Position numbers and translations under genes: made by a program
The notes under the pieces: model-generated
What the model saw: only the letters and a program-made list of their open reading frames with translations
Databases searched by the model: none
Told to the model about the DNA's origin: nothing
NCBI RefSeq assembly: GCF_034356035.1
Contig: NZ_CP136423.1
Span: 992,001 to 1,056,000, forward strand
Reading direction: 5' to 3'
Source: Blautia hydrogenotrophica DSM 10507
GTDB lineage: Bacteria; Bacillota; Clostridia; Lachnospirales; Lachnospiraceae
Length of the DNA stretch: 64,000 nt
In this document: positions 35,404 to 45,030 of the stretch, one piece after another
Numbering within the stretch: position 1 is the first letter of the stretch
How the letters are laid out: each line of letters opens with the position of its first letter

Positions 35404-36966
35404 ATGGGAAGAGTGGAAAACTACCTGTTGGGGATGGATTGCGGAACAACGAACATAAAGGCAGTTATTATGGCAGAGGATGGGACGGTTGCTGCGGAGG
35501 CTGCCAGGCCCAGCCGTTTTTTAAATCCGGGACCGGATATGCAGGAACAGGATGCTAAGGAATGGTGGGCCAATACGGTGGAAATTTTCCGCCAGATAAC
35601 GGAACAGGCGGGTGAGGATGTAGTGAAACGTATCCGTGGAATTTCCATCAGTTCCCATACAGTCACGCTACTGCCGGTGGACGTACAGGGAAGACCGCTT
35701 CGCAATGCGATTACTTATCAGGATGGGCGCTCTGCCAATGAGCTGCACTATATTGTAGATAAAATTGGATTTGAACGTTTCGTACAGATTGTAGGCGGCC
35801 AGCCCTCCGTGGCTTTTATGCCTAATAAAATCTTGTGGTTTAAGAAAAACGAACCGGAGCTGTTTTGCAAGACAAAGGCTTTTTTGCAGGCCAGTTCTTT
35901 TATTAATTACAAGCTTACGGGGAACATGACGACGGATATCGACCAGGCATCCCGGACACAGTGTCTGGATATCAGCACAATGGAATGGTCAAAAGAGATC
36001 GGGGATGTGATTGGAGTAAACCTGGATGACTATCTGCCCAAGCCTCGGCTGGTAGATGAGATTATTGGCTTTGTCACGGATGAGGCGGCAAAGGAAACTG
36101 GTTTGATTGCGGGGATTCCAGTGGTGGCAGGCTGTAGTGATGCCATGGCGGCCATGTATGCTACAGGTATGAGCCGCTTAGGGGAAGCAGGGGAGTCTTC
36201 CGGGACGACTTCTTTGGTATTCGTGGGAAGCGATATCAAAAGCGCTCCGGATCTTCCGGTGGTGACGAAGCCCTGCGCCATCAGCGGGATGCCCTGGGTA
36301 TATGACGCGCCGATTCAGACCAGCGGGGCAGCGCTGAAATGGTTTATAGAGACAATGGCGGCAGAAGAACGGCAGTACGCGAAAGAGCATGATAAAAATA
36401 TCTATACTTACCTAAACGAGCTGGCTTTGGAGTCAAAGCCGGGTGCCGGCGGTGTGTTCTTTTTCCCATATCTGCTGGGCGAGAGAGCGCCTCTGTGGAA
36501 TGAATATGCCAGAGGGATGTTCATCGGCATGGGAATGGAAATGAAGCGGGCGGACTTGGTACGGTCGGTATTTGAAGGTACTGCCTATGCCCTGCGCCAT
36601 GTGATAGAGACAGTGAAGGAGTCAGGGGCGAAAGCGAAGGTGCTGCGGATCTGTGGCGGAGGGGCAAAGAGCCGTACTTGGTCACAGATTAAAGCGTCTA
36701 TGCTGAAAATGCCTGTGTATTTGCTGGATGAAAAGTCCGGCGACGTACCAGTGGGCGATGTGTTTATCGTGGGAAATAAGGTCGGAGTATTTCCAAATTT
36801 GACAAAAGCAGTAGAGCAGATTGTCAAGGTAAATGAGATCATACAGCCTGTGGACGAGTGGGTACAGGCGTATGATAAGTTATATCCTTATTATGTGGAG
36901 ATGTATCAGCATTTGGATGGAGATTTAAGGAGACTCAAAAATATGTTGGACTGCATGGGGAAATAG
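35404..36966 (+). CDS. FGGY-family carbohydrate kinase (xylulokinase-like)
   Basis: Kinase of 520 residues. Phosphate-binding DCGTTNIKAV at the N-terminus, ITYQDGRS, GESSGTTSLVF and ICGGGAKSRTWSQIKASML towards the C-terminus are FGGY family blocks, closest in character to xylulokinase and gluconate kinase types. It is divergent from the Zn-ADH gene across 222 bases that hold regulon site 3. In context it would phosphorylate the ketose formed by that dehydrogenase before aldolase cleavage. The substrate is not readable from sequence. A terminator follows at 36970. Confidence 0.9.
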   Translation: MGRVENYLLGMDCGTTNIKAVIMAEDGTVAAEAARPSRFLNPGPDMQEQDAKEWWANTVEIFRQITEQAGEDVVKRIRGISISSHTVTLLPVDVQGRPLRNAITYQDGRSANELHYIVDKIGFERFVQIVGGQPSVAFMPNKILWFKKNEPELFCKTKAFLQASSFINYKLTGNMTTDIDQASRTQCLDISTMEWSKEIGDVIGVNLDDYLPKPRLVDEIIGFVTDEAAKETGLIAGIPVVAGCSDAMAAMYATGMSRLGEAGESSGTTSLVFVGSDIKSAPDLPVVTKPCAISGMPWVYDAPIQTSGAALKWFIETMAAEERQYAKEHDKNIYTYLNELALESKPGAGGVFFFPYLLGERAPLWNEYARGMFIGMGMEMKRADLVRSVFEGTAYALRHVIETVKESGAKAKVLRICGGGAKSRTWSQIKASMLKMPVYLLDEKSGDVPVGDVFIVGNKVGVFPNLTKAVEQIVKVNEIIQPVDEWVQAYDKLYPYYVEMYQHLDGDLRRLKNMLDCMGK

Positions 36967-36969
36967 GAG

Positions 36970-37010
36970 AAACCACGCTGCCGTGCTTAGCACCCAGCGT
37001 GGTTTGTTTT
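36970..37010 (+). terminator. Terminator of the FGGY kinase gene
   Basis: Arms AAACCACGCT (36970-36979) and AGCGTGGTTT (36996-37005), then GTTTT. Copy B of the dispersed repeat starts at the next base. Confidence 0.9.
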
Positions 37011-37173
37011 GTCATAGGAAAGACCGTGTCACGCTAGTGTGTGAAAGCTCTTTCCTATGACAGAAACTCTTTGCGAAGGATGTACACCGCAGTAAGGTAG
37101 TGCACTGCAAAGTGAGCTGCACCCCTCAAAGATTGGGGAAATGGGGAGTTGAAGTGGGCTTGCCCACTTTGCT
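37011..37173 (+). repeat. Dispersed structured repeat, copy B
   Basis: Stem arm GTCATAGGAAAGA pairs with TCTTTCCTATGAC near 37048-37062. The tail has the conserved blocks GAAGGATG, GTAAGGTAGTGCA and CCCCTCAAAGATTGGGG, and a final GTGGGC/GCCCAC pair that reaches the stop codon of the converging permease gene. The third base pair of the stem is C-G here, A-T in copy A and T-A in copy C. Confidence 0.85.
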
Positions 37174-39518
37174 CATAAGTCATTGATGGTATCCACGATC
37201 ACCAGGTTACGGATGCGTCTTGTGGGTCCAAGAATGGAGAGCAGTACGGACAGTAAAACGACCGAGAGGATCACAAGCAGCGCAAAGACAGGCAGAGTCC
37301 AGGCATCGCCCCAGCGGAAGGAGACCAGCCGCTGAAAGAGAAAACGGTTCAGCGGGAGTCCGGCTGCGCAGCCGGCGAGAATTCCACAGAATCCGTAGGT
37401 CATAGCCTCGGCCGCTACCATTTTTGTGAGCTGCCGGCTGCTCATTCCGATTGCACGCATGGAGCCATACTGCTGGATTCTGGAGGTGACGCTCAGGGCA
37501 ATGCTGTTGACGATGTTGAAGACAGAGATCAAAGCGATCACCACCAAGAAACCGTAGATGAACAGTGCGCAGGAGTAGAAAGCTCCAGTGGTCTCCTGAT
37601 TGCTCAATCTGAGGTCGGAAAAGGAAACGCCTTCTGGGAGCAGAGTGCGAAGCTCTTGGACATCTTCGTCTGAGGCTTCTTTTTTTAGCTGAACATCTAT
37701 GACAGAGTAGCCGTTCTTTCCCGTCAGCTCCAGGAACAGCGGTTCTGAACAGATTATGGTCGGTGTCCCGTCCATGGAGTGAAACGGGTAGGAAGACACC
37801 ACTCCGTCCACAGAGAACTCTTTTGAGGAGTCTGCATTCACAGAAAACGTGCTGTGAAGCGTCAGCGGATTATCCTGGGAATAGACCGTGAAGATCAAGG
37901 ATCTTTCCACCTTGGGTTGTTTCGTTTCTCCTTCCAGCAGGGCGTCTTTGGCCCATTGAAGCTGATGTTCTTCATAGGAGACCAGATTGACAGCAAGGTC
38001 TTTTCCCTTTGTTCTGACTGTCAGGTTTGAAGAAATACTCCGTCCATAAACTCGTTTGACAGCCGGATGTTCTGCTATCTGACTAGCTAGATTTTTTGAG
38101 ATGGTGAGACTGCTGTCGTCGCTGGAAATGGTCAGATCCGGGGCATAGGGTTTTAATGGGTTAAAGGCATGGTTTAAGAAACTGACGGCGGGACTGAAAG
38201 CTAGGAACAGGATGATACTGAACGCAAAGGAACCAGCCATCAAAATCAAGTTCTTTTTGCTCCCTGCCGCATGGTGGATGCCAAGGGCGATTTCCACAGA
38301 AAAAAGCCGGGTGCTCGCAGATTTGTTAGAAGGCTGGGCGAAGGCGTGAGTATTGCCACTGACGGCGGTCAAAGGGGACACCCTCGAGGCCTTCTTTGCG
38401 GGGGAAATCGCGGCCAGCAGGACCGTTATCAGCCCAATGGACAGACCGAGAATGAGGCTGGCCCAGCTGACACTGAAGGCAGGCATCTGCAAAAAGAGGC
38501 CGGGGCTTAGGAATCTGAGCATAGCGCACAGTCCCCAGGTCACGAGGATGCTTGCCGTAAGGCCTAGAAAAACTGCGGTTTTGCACCAGCAGAGCGCTTC
38601 CCGTATGACAAAACGCCGGATTTGTTTTGATGTCGCGCCCAGACAACGCATCAGGCCAAAGAATTCAATTCTCTGGGAGATATTGCTGTTCAGGCTGCTG
38701 GTGATCATCAAAATGCCGGCGACCATCACCAGGAAGGCGAGAACGGCGGCAGTCAGATATAACTGAAGCATATAAGAGTCGTTGCTTTGGAACATCATAG
38801 CCAGAAGCTTCGTATTTTGTGTGATCTGTTTCTCGTAGAGGCCAAACTGTGTCTGAATTTCAGAAATTTCTTTTTGAATGTTGCAGTAAGGGGTGAACTG
38901 GACATAGTAGACACTGTCGGAGGCCAGGGTGTCTTCTGAAAAAAACTTCTGGTAGCCGGAGGTGTTGAAAAAAAGGCCGAAGGCGTCATGCTTTGTCAGC
39001 ATGGAAGTATTTTTTGTAAAGCCGCAGACCGTGAGAGTCAAGACGCGGTCAGGAGTTTTCAAAGACAAGGTGTCACCGATTTGTATGCCCAGCTGGTCTT
39101 TCAGGCTTTCTGTGGCTATGACTTCGTTGTCCTTGACCGGATAGGTTCCTTGGGTTGTCTTGGCCACGGGAAAAAGCTCAAGGAAGGATTTGTCAAAACC
39201 GCACAGAACGGTCTGCGTGCCGGAAACGGTGTACCCCATGTCGAGGCCGTAGTTTGTCACTCCGTACCAGGAGATCTCTTGAATTTTGGGGCGTGCGGAC
39301 AGAAGCTGACCTTCCTCCTCCGTGAGTCCTGCGAAGCACGCATGCCACTTTCCATCAGACTGTATGGCCTGGTTTTTTTCCGTTCGAATCTGCATGTCAG
39401 CCATGCTGAAGATGACCGTGACGAGAAAAACTGCCAGAAAGATGCAGGCCCGGGTCATACGGCTCTGTCTTCGATGTACCTTTTCCGAAATAGGAATCAA
39501 ATCAAGATAATGTTTCAT
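37173..39518 (-). CDS. ABC transporter permease, FtsX/MacB-type (duplicated)
   Basis: Membrane protein of 781 residues: one N-terminal helix, a large extracytoplasmic domain (about 45-240), a three-helix FtsX block (about 250-385), a further helix and external domain, and a final three-helix block at about 660-770. The start at 39518 (ATG) has GGAGG seven bases upstream; TTG 39524 is too close to that site. It overlaps the ATPase gene by about 17 bases. With the ATPase and the upstream two-component pair it resembles peptide or antibiotic export/resistance modules, though the actual substrate is unknown. Confidence 0.9.
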   Translation of the reverse strand: MKHYLDLIPISEKVHRRQSRMTRACIFLAVFLVTVIFSMADMQIRTEKNQAIQSDGKWHACFAGLTEEEGQLLSARPKIQEISWYGVTNYGLDMGYTVSGTQTVLCGFDKSFLELFPVAKTTQGTYPVKDNEVIATESLKDQLGIQIGDTLSLKTPDRVLTLTVCGFTKNTSMLTKHDAFGLFFNTSGYQKFFSEDTLASDSVYYVQFTPYCNIQKEISEIQTQFGLYEKQITQNTKLLAMMFQSNDSYMLQLYLTAAVLAFLVMVAGILMITSSLNSNISQRIEFFGLMRCLGATSKQIRRFVIREALCWCKTAVFLGLTASILVTWGLCAMLRFLSPGLFLQMPAFSVSWASLILGLSIGLITVLLAAISPAKKASRVSPLTAVSGNTHAFAQPSNKSASTRLFSVEIALGIHHAAGSKKNLILMAGSFAFSIILFLAFSPAVSFLNHAFNPLKPYAPDLTISSDDSSLTISKNLASQIAEHPAVKRVYGRSISSNLTVRTKGKDLAVNLVSYEEHQLQWAKDALLEGETKQPKVERSLIFTVYSQDNPLTLHSTFSVNADSSKEFSVDGVVSSYPFHSMDGTPTIICSEPLFLELTGKNGYSVIDVQLKKEASDEDVQELRTLLPEGVSFSDLRLSNQETTGAFYSCALFIYGFLVVIALISVFNIVNSIALSVTSRIQQYGSMRAIGMSSRQLTKMVAAEAMTYGFCGILAGCAAGLPLNRFLFQRLVSFRWGDAWTLPVFALLVILSVVLLSVLLSILGPTRRIRNLVIVDTINDL

Positions 39519-40197
39519 TTTCAAGCCTCCCCAGATCTCTCAGAATACCGTCAGTGACATTCAGAACATGGTCCGCGCCGGCGGCTAGGTTTGCGTTGTG
39601 GGTAATCATCAGGACGGTCTGTTGGTAACGGCGGGAAGCCTCTAAGAGCAGCTCCATTACATCCTGGCTATTTTTGGAGTCCAGGTTTCCCGTGGGCTCG
39701 TCTGCCAATATCAAGGCGGGCCTTGTGATAAGGGCCCGGCCGATAGCCACCCGCTGCTGCTGGCCGCCGGATAGCTGACTGGGAAGATGGTGCCGGCGGT
39801 CGAGGAGTCCAAGCAGGCGAAGAATCTCATTTACCTGTTCTTTGTCAGGTTTTTGATGGTCTAAAAGCAGGGGAAAGATGATATTCTGTTCCACATTTAA
39901 CTCGGAGATCAGGTGAAAGGACTGAAAGATAAATCCGATGTTCTGTCGCCGGTAGATCGTTCTTTTGGTTTCATCCATGGAGAAGAGATCTTCTTTGTCC
40001 AGGTATATTTTGCCGGAAGTGGGAACGTCCAGTCCGCCAATACAGTTTAGCAGAGTACTTTTTCCTGAGCCGGATTCTCCGACAACGGCTGCGAATTCCC
40101 CCTTTTGCAGAGTGAAAGACACATTTTGCAGGGCTTTGATCTGGATGGCCCCTGTGTGATAGGTCTTGCAGAGTTTTTCTACTCTCAGTATTTCCAT
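39502..40197 (-). CDS. ABC transporter ATP-binding protein (LolD/MacB type)
   Basis: ATPase of 231 residues partnering the FtsX-type permease. Walker A is GESGSGKST, signature LSGGQQQR, Walker [15 protein letters not shown]-loop MITHN. The [10 protein letters not shown] form is typical of the LolCDE/MacB/BceA group. It lies between a histidine kinase gene (78 bases away) and the permease, all on the minus strand, so it is probably part of a response regulator-kinase-ABC operon that responds to a membrane-active compound. Confidence 0.93.
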   Translation of the reverse strand: MEILRVEKLCKTYHTGAIQIKALQNVSFTLQKGEFAAVVGESGSGKSTLLNCIGGLDVPTSGKIYLDKEDLFSMDETKRTIYRRQNIGFIFQSFHLISELNVEQNIIFPLLLDHQKPDKEQVNEILRLLGLLDRRHHLPSQLSGGQQQRVAIGRALITRPALILADEPTGNLDSKNSQDVMELLLEASRRYQQTVLMITHNANLAAGADHVLNVTDGILRDLGRLENETLS

Positions 40198-40275
40198 AGT
40201 TTTGCGCTTCCTTTCTTGAATCGTTGTTCTGAACTAAGAGTAACACGTTCCGCTTACATTCCGGTGAATTTGAGC

Positions 40276-41502
40276 TTACGGTTTTGTAAGGAAGGACATT
40301 GTGAAGGTGGTTCCTTCCCCGGGATGGCTCTGGACGGAGAGAATTCCGCTCTGGCCTTCCACGATTGCCTTGGCCAATGGAAGCCCCAGACCGATGCCCT
40401 GGCTGTGGCTAGGAGTCTGGCTGCGGTAAAAACGCTTAAATATGTGATGGATGTCTTCAGGGGGAATTCCGCAGCCGTCGTCTGACACAAGAATTCTGGT
40501 TGTGAGAGAGGTATTCTGCCAGGTGATTCGTATCGTGCTACCTGAAGAAGTGTGTTCCAGAGCATTTTTAACCAGGTTTGCGAGAGCCTCTTTTGTCCAC
40601 AGAGAATCGCACAGCAGATAGGCGTCTGAGGGGCCTTCCATCAGAAGCTTTTTATTTTCTGAAGCGGCTTGGGTCCGAAATTCCTCTGTGGCCTGCGCAG
40701 CCAGAGAGGAAATGTTACAGGGCTTGCTCTCAAAGGAAATGCTGTCTGCGTCCAGGCGGGCGATTTTCAGGAGTGTCTGGATGAAATTTTCTATTCTGGA
40801 CAGGGAACGCAACGCTTTCTCAGAAAATTTTCGTACGGTGCCGGGATTCTCTGTCTCATTTTGCAGAATCTCTAGGTACATGCTGAGGGCGGATAGTGGC
40901 GTCTTCAGCTGATGGGAGATGTCGGAGATGGTCTGTTTGAGAAATTCTTGGGATTTATGTTCCGCTTCGTTTTGAGAATAGAGGGCCATGGCCAACTGGT
41001 CAGCCCGGGTGAACATCCGATAGAGGGCGCCCGGCTGGTTTCGGGGAAGCCGGACGCTGAAGTCTCCGGCAGCGAATTTGGAGAGGATATCTGCCGCCTG
41101 GGTATAGAGCCGTTCCCTCCTAGAAAGATGGAAAAAGGAGACGGCCAGCAGGATGGCAGTCAGCAGCATAGCGCAGACACCAAAGGTCAGGAACCAGGCA
41201 GAGCTCTTATCTGTGGAGGCAGTAAGCCAGATGGGAGTGTCCTTAGAGTGTCCAATTTTGGTGAGAAAGCTCAGACCGCTTTTCGTTACTTCGGTGTTTT
41301 TAAAGGCAGTAGCTAGAGCAGTTAGAGGCACTCCCTGTTCTGTCAAAGAAGAGGCAATGGCAGCCTCCCGCTGTGCAATGGCTTCCCCTAGCAGCTGCGT
41401 CTGTACCCAGCCGCCCAGAAATGCGAGGAAAACTAGAATGGCAGAAAACACTGCCAGAAATAAAAAGTAACCGCGGGTCTGCCGTTCGTTCAGGGGATTC
41501 AT
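40276..41502 (-). CDS. Sensor histidine kinase
   Basis: Membrane kinase of 408 residues: helix at about 13-33, extracytoplasmic loop of about 100 residues, second helix near 120-140, HAMP-like linker, HisKA with ISHQLKTPLSAL, and HATPase with N box NLVKNALEH and G boxes SDDGCGIP and GIGLGLPLAKA. The start at 41502 has GGAGG 8 bases upstream and overlaps the response regulator stop by 4 bases (ATGA). The long external loop sets it apart from the BceS intramembrane kinases, so it probably senses an external ligand directly. Confidence 0.92.
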   Translation of the reverse strand: MNPLNERQTRGYFLFLAVFSAILVFLAFLGGWVQTQLLGEAIAQREAAIASSLTEQGVPLTALATAFKNTEVTKSGLSFLTKIGHSKDTPIWLTASTDKSSAWFLTFGVCAMLLTAILLAVSFFHLSRRERLYTQAADILSKFAAGDFSVRLPRNQPGALYRMFTRADQLAMALYSQNEAEHKSQEFLKQTISDISHQLKTPLSALSMYLEILQNETENPGTVRKFSEKALRSLSRIENFIQTLLKIARLDADSISFESKPCNISSLAAQATEEFRTQAASENKKLLMEGPSDAYLLCDSLWTKEALANLVKNALEHTSSGSTIRITWQNTSLTTRILVSDDGCGIPPEDIHHIFKRFYRSQTPSHSQGIGLGLPLAKAIVEGQSGILSVQSHPGEGTTFTMSFLTKP

Positions 41503-42224
41503 GATTCTGCCTCCTTCCATTGATATCCGAATCCTCGGACTGTTATCAGGTGTTCCGGATGAGAGGGGTCCTGTTCTAATTTTTCCCTGAGCCGTCGGAT
41601 GTAGACAGACAGAGTATTGTCGTCGATAAAGCTGCCGTTGCCGTCCCACAAAACATCCAAAATTGTGCTGCGGGCAAGAATTCTCCCAGAATTTTTAACT
41701 AGGAGACACAGCAGGCGATACTCTGCTCCGGTGAGCTCTAGGGGGACTCCATTCAATGTAGTTTTGCTGGCAAGAAGATCAATGGTCAGAGGACCTGAGA
41801 GCAGCAAATCGGGGTTGGAATGGGAAAAATGAGAACTTCTTCTCAATAGGGCACGGATGCGGGAACACAGCTCTCCGATTCGGAAAGGCTTGGTGATGTA
41901 GTCGTCGCCTCCGCTGTCCAGGCCGCGGATGATGCTGGTCTCTTCGTCGGCAGCCGTCAGAAAGATAATCGGTGTCAGGTTGCCTGTTTTTCTGAGCTCC
42001 TCGCAGATTTCAAAGCCTGTACCGTCAGGTAGAGATACGTCCAGCAGCAGGAGCTCATATGGCTTTGGCAGGGAGCAGCCGGCAGTATTTTTCTGGTCTG
42101 CCAGCAGCCGCCTCGCACTGTGCACCGTCCGCGCGACATCCAGTTCAAATTGGTTTTTCTTGAGAGTATAGGTTAAGCCTTCGATCAAATCTTCATCGTC
42201 TTCTAAAAGGAATAGTCGGTTCAA
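41499..42224 (-). CDS. OmpR-family response regulator
   Basis: Regulator of 241 residues: receiver domain with acidic pocket LLEDDED, phospho-acceptor Asp in LLLDVSLPDG and Lys in ITKPFR; C-terminal winged helix with LTGAEYRLLCLL and SVYIRRLREKLE. The start codon is TTG 42224, well supported by AGGAGGGGA upstream and by the standard N-terminus. First gene of the minus-strand operon with the kinase and ABC pair, which it presumably activates. Confidence 0.93.
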   Translation of the reverse strand: MNRLFLLEDDEDLIEGLTYTLKKNQFELDVARTVHSARRLLADQKNTAGCSLPKPYELLLLDVSLPDGTGFEICEELRKTGNLTPIIFLTAADEETSIIRGLDSGGDDYITKPFRIGELCSRIRALLRRSSHFSHSNPDLLLSGPLTIDLLASKTTLNGVPLELTGAEYRLLCLLVKNSGRILARSTILDVLWDGNGSFIDDNTLSVYIRRLREKLEQDPSHPEHLITVRGFGYQWKEAES

Positions 42225-42362
42225 GTGAAATCCCCTCCTGTAGTTATCTGATATTATAAAAGTTTAGGGTGCCCTTCGTGTATAGGGGCACTGTCTTATT
42301 ATAGCACAGAATCTTTGTTTTTCTTCCAGGCTTACAGAAATGTAAGGTGTTAAGGAAGAGAA

Positions 42363-42421
42363 AATAGTGCAAGAATCGAGAAATTCTGTTCCTATATTAG
42401 AAATACTTTATTTGAGATAAT
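42363..42421 (+). promoter_or_regulatory. Promoter of the symporter gene with shared activator element 1
   Basis: Element from AATAGTGCAA to TGTTCCTA (42363-42394), then 21 bases to the -10 GATAAT (42416-42421). The same element with the same 21-base distance occurs at 45031. No good -35 is present, as expected for an activator-dependent promoter. Confidence 0.6.
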
Positions 42422-42474
42422 GGTTTTAGAAAAAGGAACCGAATCAGAAGTTGATAAAGAAAAGGAGGGGCAAC

Positions 42475-43716
42475 ATGGAGAAAAAACGGAAAAAATTACA
42501 TTTTTCTGTAAAGGTGCTTATTGGATTGGGTTTGGGAATTGTAATCGGTATTATTCTTCAGCCGTATGCGGATTTTGCTTCCACGTTTATACAACCATTT
42601 GGAACGCTGTATTTGAATGCAGTGAAGATGCTGATTGTGCCATTGGTTTTTTGCTCTTTGGTGATGGGAGCTTGTGGTCTGGGAGATGTAAAAAAATTCG
42701 GCAGGATTGGCTTGAAGACCATGGGAATTTATCTTTTGACTACGTTTTTTGCAGCATCTATCGGTGTGATTTTAGGTAATTTGACGGATGTGGGAACAGG
42801 ACTTGATCTGAAGACAGATGTCGCGGTTGAAGCTGTGGAGACACCTAATTTCGTGGAGACATTGACGAATATAATCCCGTCTAATCCTATTCAGGCTATG
42901 GCAAATGGAGACATGCTCCAGATCATTGTATTTGCTCTATTCGTAGGGGCAGGAATTGTTATAGTAGGGAAAAAGGCAGAGCCCGTAAAGGGGTTTATTG
43001 ATGGTTTTTCAGACATCATGTATAAAATCACAGATATCGTTATGAGTTTTACTCCGTATGCGGTGTTTGCCTTGATTACCCCGGTGATTGCGTCTAACGG
43101 AAAAGAAGTTCTGCTCCCGCTTTTGAGCTTTGTATTGGTGGTGTATGCTGGGCTGGTTCTACATTTGATTTTGATCTATGGCATGGGAATCCGGTTTGGC
43201 GTAGGTATGAATCCACTGGAATTTATGAAAAAAAGCTGGGAGGCAATTATCATTTCTTTTTCTACCTGTAGCAGTTCAGCGACTCTTCCTGCCACCATGC
43301 AGTGTGGAAAAAGGTTGGGTATTCCGCTTCCGATTCGCAGCTTTACTCTTCCACTAGGGGCTACGGTGAATATGGATGGCGGAGCGATTTACCAGGGCGT
43401 GACAGCGATTTTTGTGGCGAATTTATTTGGAGTGGATTTATCGCTCACAGAGGAAATTCTGATTATTGCCACAGCAGTTTTAGCTTCTGTCGGAACTGCA
43501 GGGGTGGCTGGAGCAAGCATTATTATGGTAAGTGTGGTTTTGACTTCCGTAGGGCTTCCTATGGAAGGCGTAGCGATTGTGGCCGGTGTAGATAAATTGA
43601 TTGATATGCCCAGAACTTCTGTGAATATTATTGGAGATTTGATGTGCTCCGCCATTGTGGCAAGAAGTGAAGGGGAGCTGGATGCGAAGAAGACAATGCT
43701 TGAAGAAAGCGTCTGA
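42475..43716 (+). CDS. Dicarboxylate/amino acid:cation symporter (GltP/DctA family)
   Basis: Membrane symporter of 413 residues in the glutamate transporter (DAACS) family. The hairpin serine-rich motif is ISFSTCSSSATLPATM; the central NMDGGAIY motif binds sodium or substrate; VDKLIDMPRTSVNIIGD lies near the C-terminus, where family members have D and N/R substrate contacts. ATG 42475 follows AAAGGAGGGG. It lies 30 bases before the SHMT-like gene, so uptake of glutamate, aspartate, serine or a related acid is coupled to that PLP enzyme. Confidence 0.93.
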   Translation: MEKKRKKLHFSVKVLIGLGLGIVIGIILQPYADFASTFIQPFGTLYLNAVKMLIVPLVFCSLVMGACGLGDVKKFGRIGLKTMGIYLLTTFFAASIGVILGNLTDVGTGLDLKTDVAVEAVETPNFVETLTNIIPSNPIQAMANGDMLQIIVFALFVGAGIVIVGKKAEPVKGFIDGFSDIMYKITDIVMSFTPYAVFALITPVIASNGKEVLLPLLSFVLVVYAGLVLHLILIYGMGIRFGVGMNPLEFMKKSWEAIIISFSTCSSSATLPATMQCGKRLGIPLPIRSFTLPLGATVNMDGGAIYQGVTAIFVANLFGVDLSLTEEILIIATAVLASVGTAGVAGASIIMVSVVLTSVGLPMEGVAIVAGVDKLIDMPRTSVNIIGDLMCSAIVARSEGELDAKKTMLEESV

Positions 43717-43746
43717 TATTAACATTTTATAAGGAGGAGTGTACCT

Positions 43747-45021
43747 ATGTACATGGATGGAAGTTTTGAACTCATTCGAGAATTTGACCCGGAGATCGCA
43801 CAGATGACTGTGGAGGAAGAAACGAGGCAGATGAACACGCTGTGTCTGATCGCCTCAGAAAATTATGCGTCTCCAATGACACTTGGGATGGAGGGTACTG
43901 TTTGGGCAAATAAAAATGCGGAAGGCTACCCTGGACGGCGCTTTGCCGGAGGCTGCGAACTGGCAGACCGGGTGGAGAGGTTGGCAGTAAAACGGTGCAA
44001 GGAACTTTTTGGCTGTGAGTACGCGAATGTCCAGTCGATGAGCTCCACTCTCTCCAATGTGGCAGTTTTGCGTGCACTTTTAAAGCCGGGAGATATGATA
44101 TTGTCCATGGAGTTAAATCAGGGAGGACATTTGAGTCACGGAGCAAAATTCCACTACAGTGGGAAGAGCTATCAGGTGATTCAGTATGGGCTGAATCCCA
44201 AAACAGAGGTGATAGATATGGAACAGGTGGAGAGGCTGGCAAAGGAACACAGACCAAAACTGATTATCTGTGGGACCTCTTCTTATCCTCTAAAGGTGGA
44301 CTACAAGAGATTCGGAGAGATTGCCAGAGAGGTCGGTGCCTATCTGATGGCGGACATTGCTCATCCTGTGGGTTTGATTGCGGCGGGAGTTATCCCATCT
44401 CCGATTCCCTATGCGGATGTGGTGACCACCTCCACGCATAAGACTTTTCGGGGGCCGAGAGGCTGCGGAATCATCATGTGCAAAGAAGGGCTGGGAAAGA
44501 GGATAGATCAGCAAATTTTTCCAGGAATGCAAGGGGCGCCAAAGATGGACATGATTGCGTCTAGGGCGGTGCTGTTTAAAGAGTGTATGACGCCTGAATA
44601 CAGAGCCTATCAGCAGCAGGTGGCGAAGAATGCCGAGGCGCTTGCAGATGAACTGAAAAAGTGCGGGCTGCGTCTGGTGGCTGGCGGTACGCAGACCCAT
44701 CTGGTGTTGGTGGATGTGCGAGGGTTGATTTCTACGGGGCGGCAGGCAGAGGAAGTGCTGGAATCTGTGGGAATTGTGGTAAACAAGAATATGATTCCTT
44801 ATGACCCTCAGCCGGCGAACCTGGCCAGCGGTATCCGAATCGGCAGTCCGGCACTGACGACTCGAGGGTTTAAAGAAGAGGATATCCGGGAGACTGCTAG
44901 ACTTCTGGCAGAGACGCTGAAACACTGTGACAATCGGGAAAAATTACAGGAGATCTCCGCAAAAGTGAGGGAGAAAGCTATGAGGTATCCGATGTTTGCA
45001 AAAGAGTGGATTTCGGCCTAA
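43747..45021 (+). CDS. Divergent serine hydroxymethyltransferase-like PLP enzyme
   Basis: Fold-type I PLP enzyme of 424 residues clearly related to GlyA: LIASENYASP, AEGYPGRRF, GGHLSHGA, PLP lysine K232 in STHKTFRGPRG, and SGIRIGSPALTTRGF. Two canonical features are altered. The active-site Tyr (Y65 in E. coli) is Ala (A67, RRFAGG). The PLP-phosphate motif SGSQAN is replaced by SSTLSN. E59 (E. coli E57) is kept. It is therefore unlikely to be the housekeeping enzyme; an aldolase or transaldolase-type reaction on a beta-hydroxy amino acid is possible. It is cotranscribed with an amino-acid symporter. Confidence 0.82.
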   Translation: MYMDGSFELIREFDPEIAQMTVEEETRQMNTLCLIASENYASPMTLGMEGTVWANKNAEGYPGRRFAGGCELADRVERLAVKRCKELFGCEYANVQSMSSTLSNVAVLRALLKPGDMILSMELNQGGHLSHGAKFHYSGKSYQVIQYGLNPKTEVIDMEQVERLAKEHRPKLIICGTSSYPLKVDYKRFGEIAREVGAYLMADIAHPVGLIAAGVIPSPIPYADVVTTSTHKTFRGPRGCGIIMCKEGLGKRIDQQIFPGMQGAPKMDMIASRAVLFKECMTPEYRAYQQQVAKNAEALADELKKCGLRLVAGGTQTHLVLVDVRGLISTGRQAEEVLESVGIVVNKNMIPYDPQPANLASGIRIGSPALTTRGFKEEDIRETARLLAETLKHCDNREKLQEISAKVREKAMRYPMFAKEWISA

Positions 45022-45030
45022 AGTTTGGAG

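Noticed and set aside
37173..42224. BceRS-BceAB bacitracin module
   Set aside because: The permease and ATPase fit loosely, but the kinase has a large external loop instead of the short intramembrane sensor of BceS.
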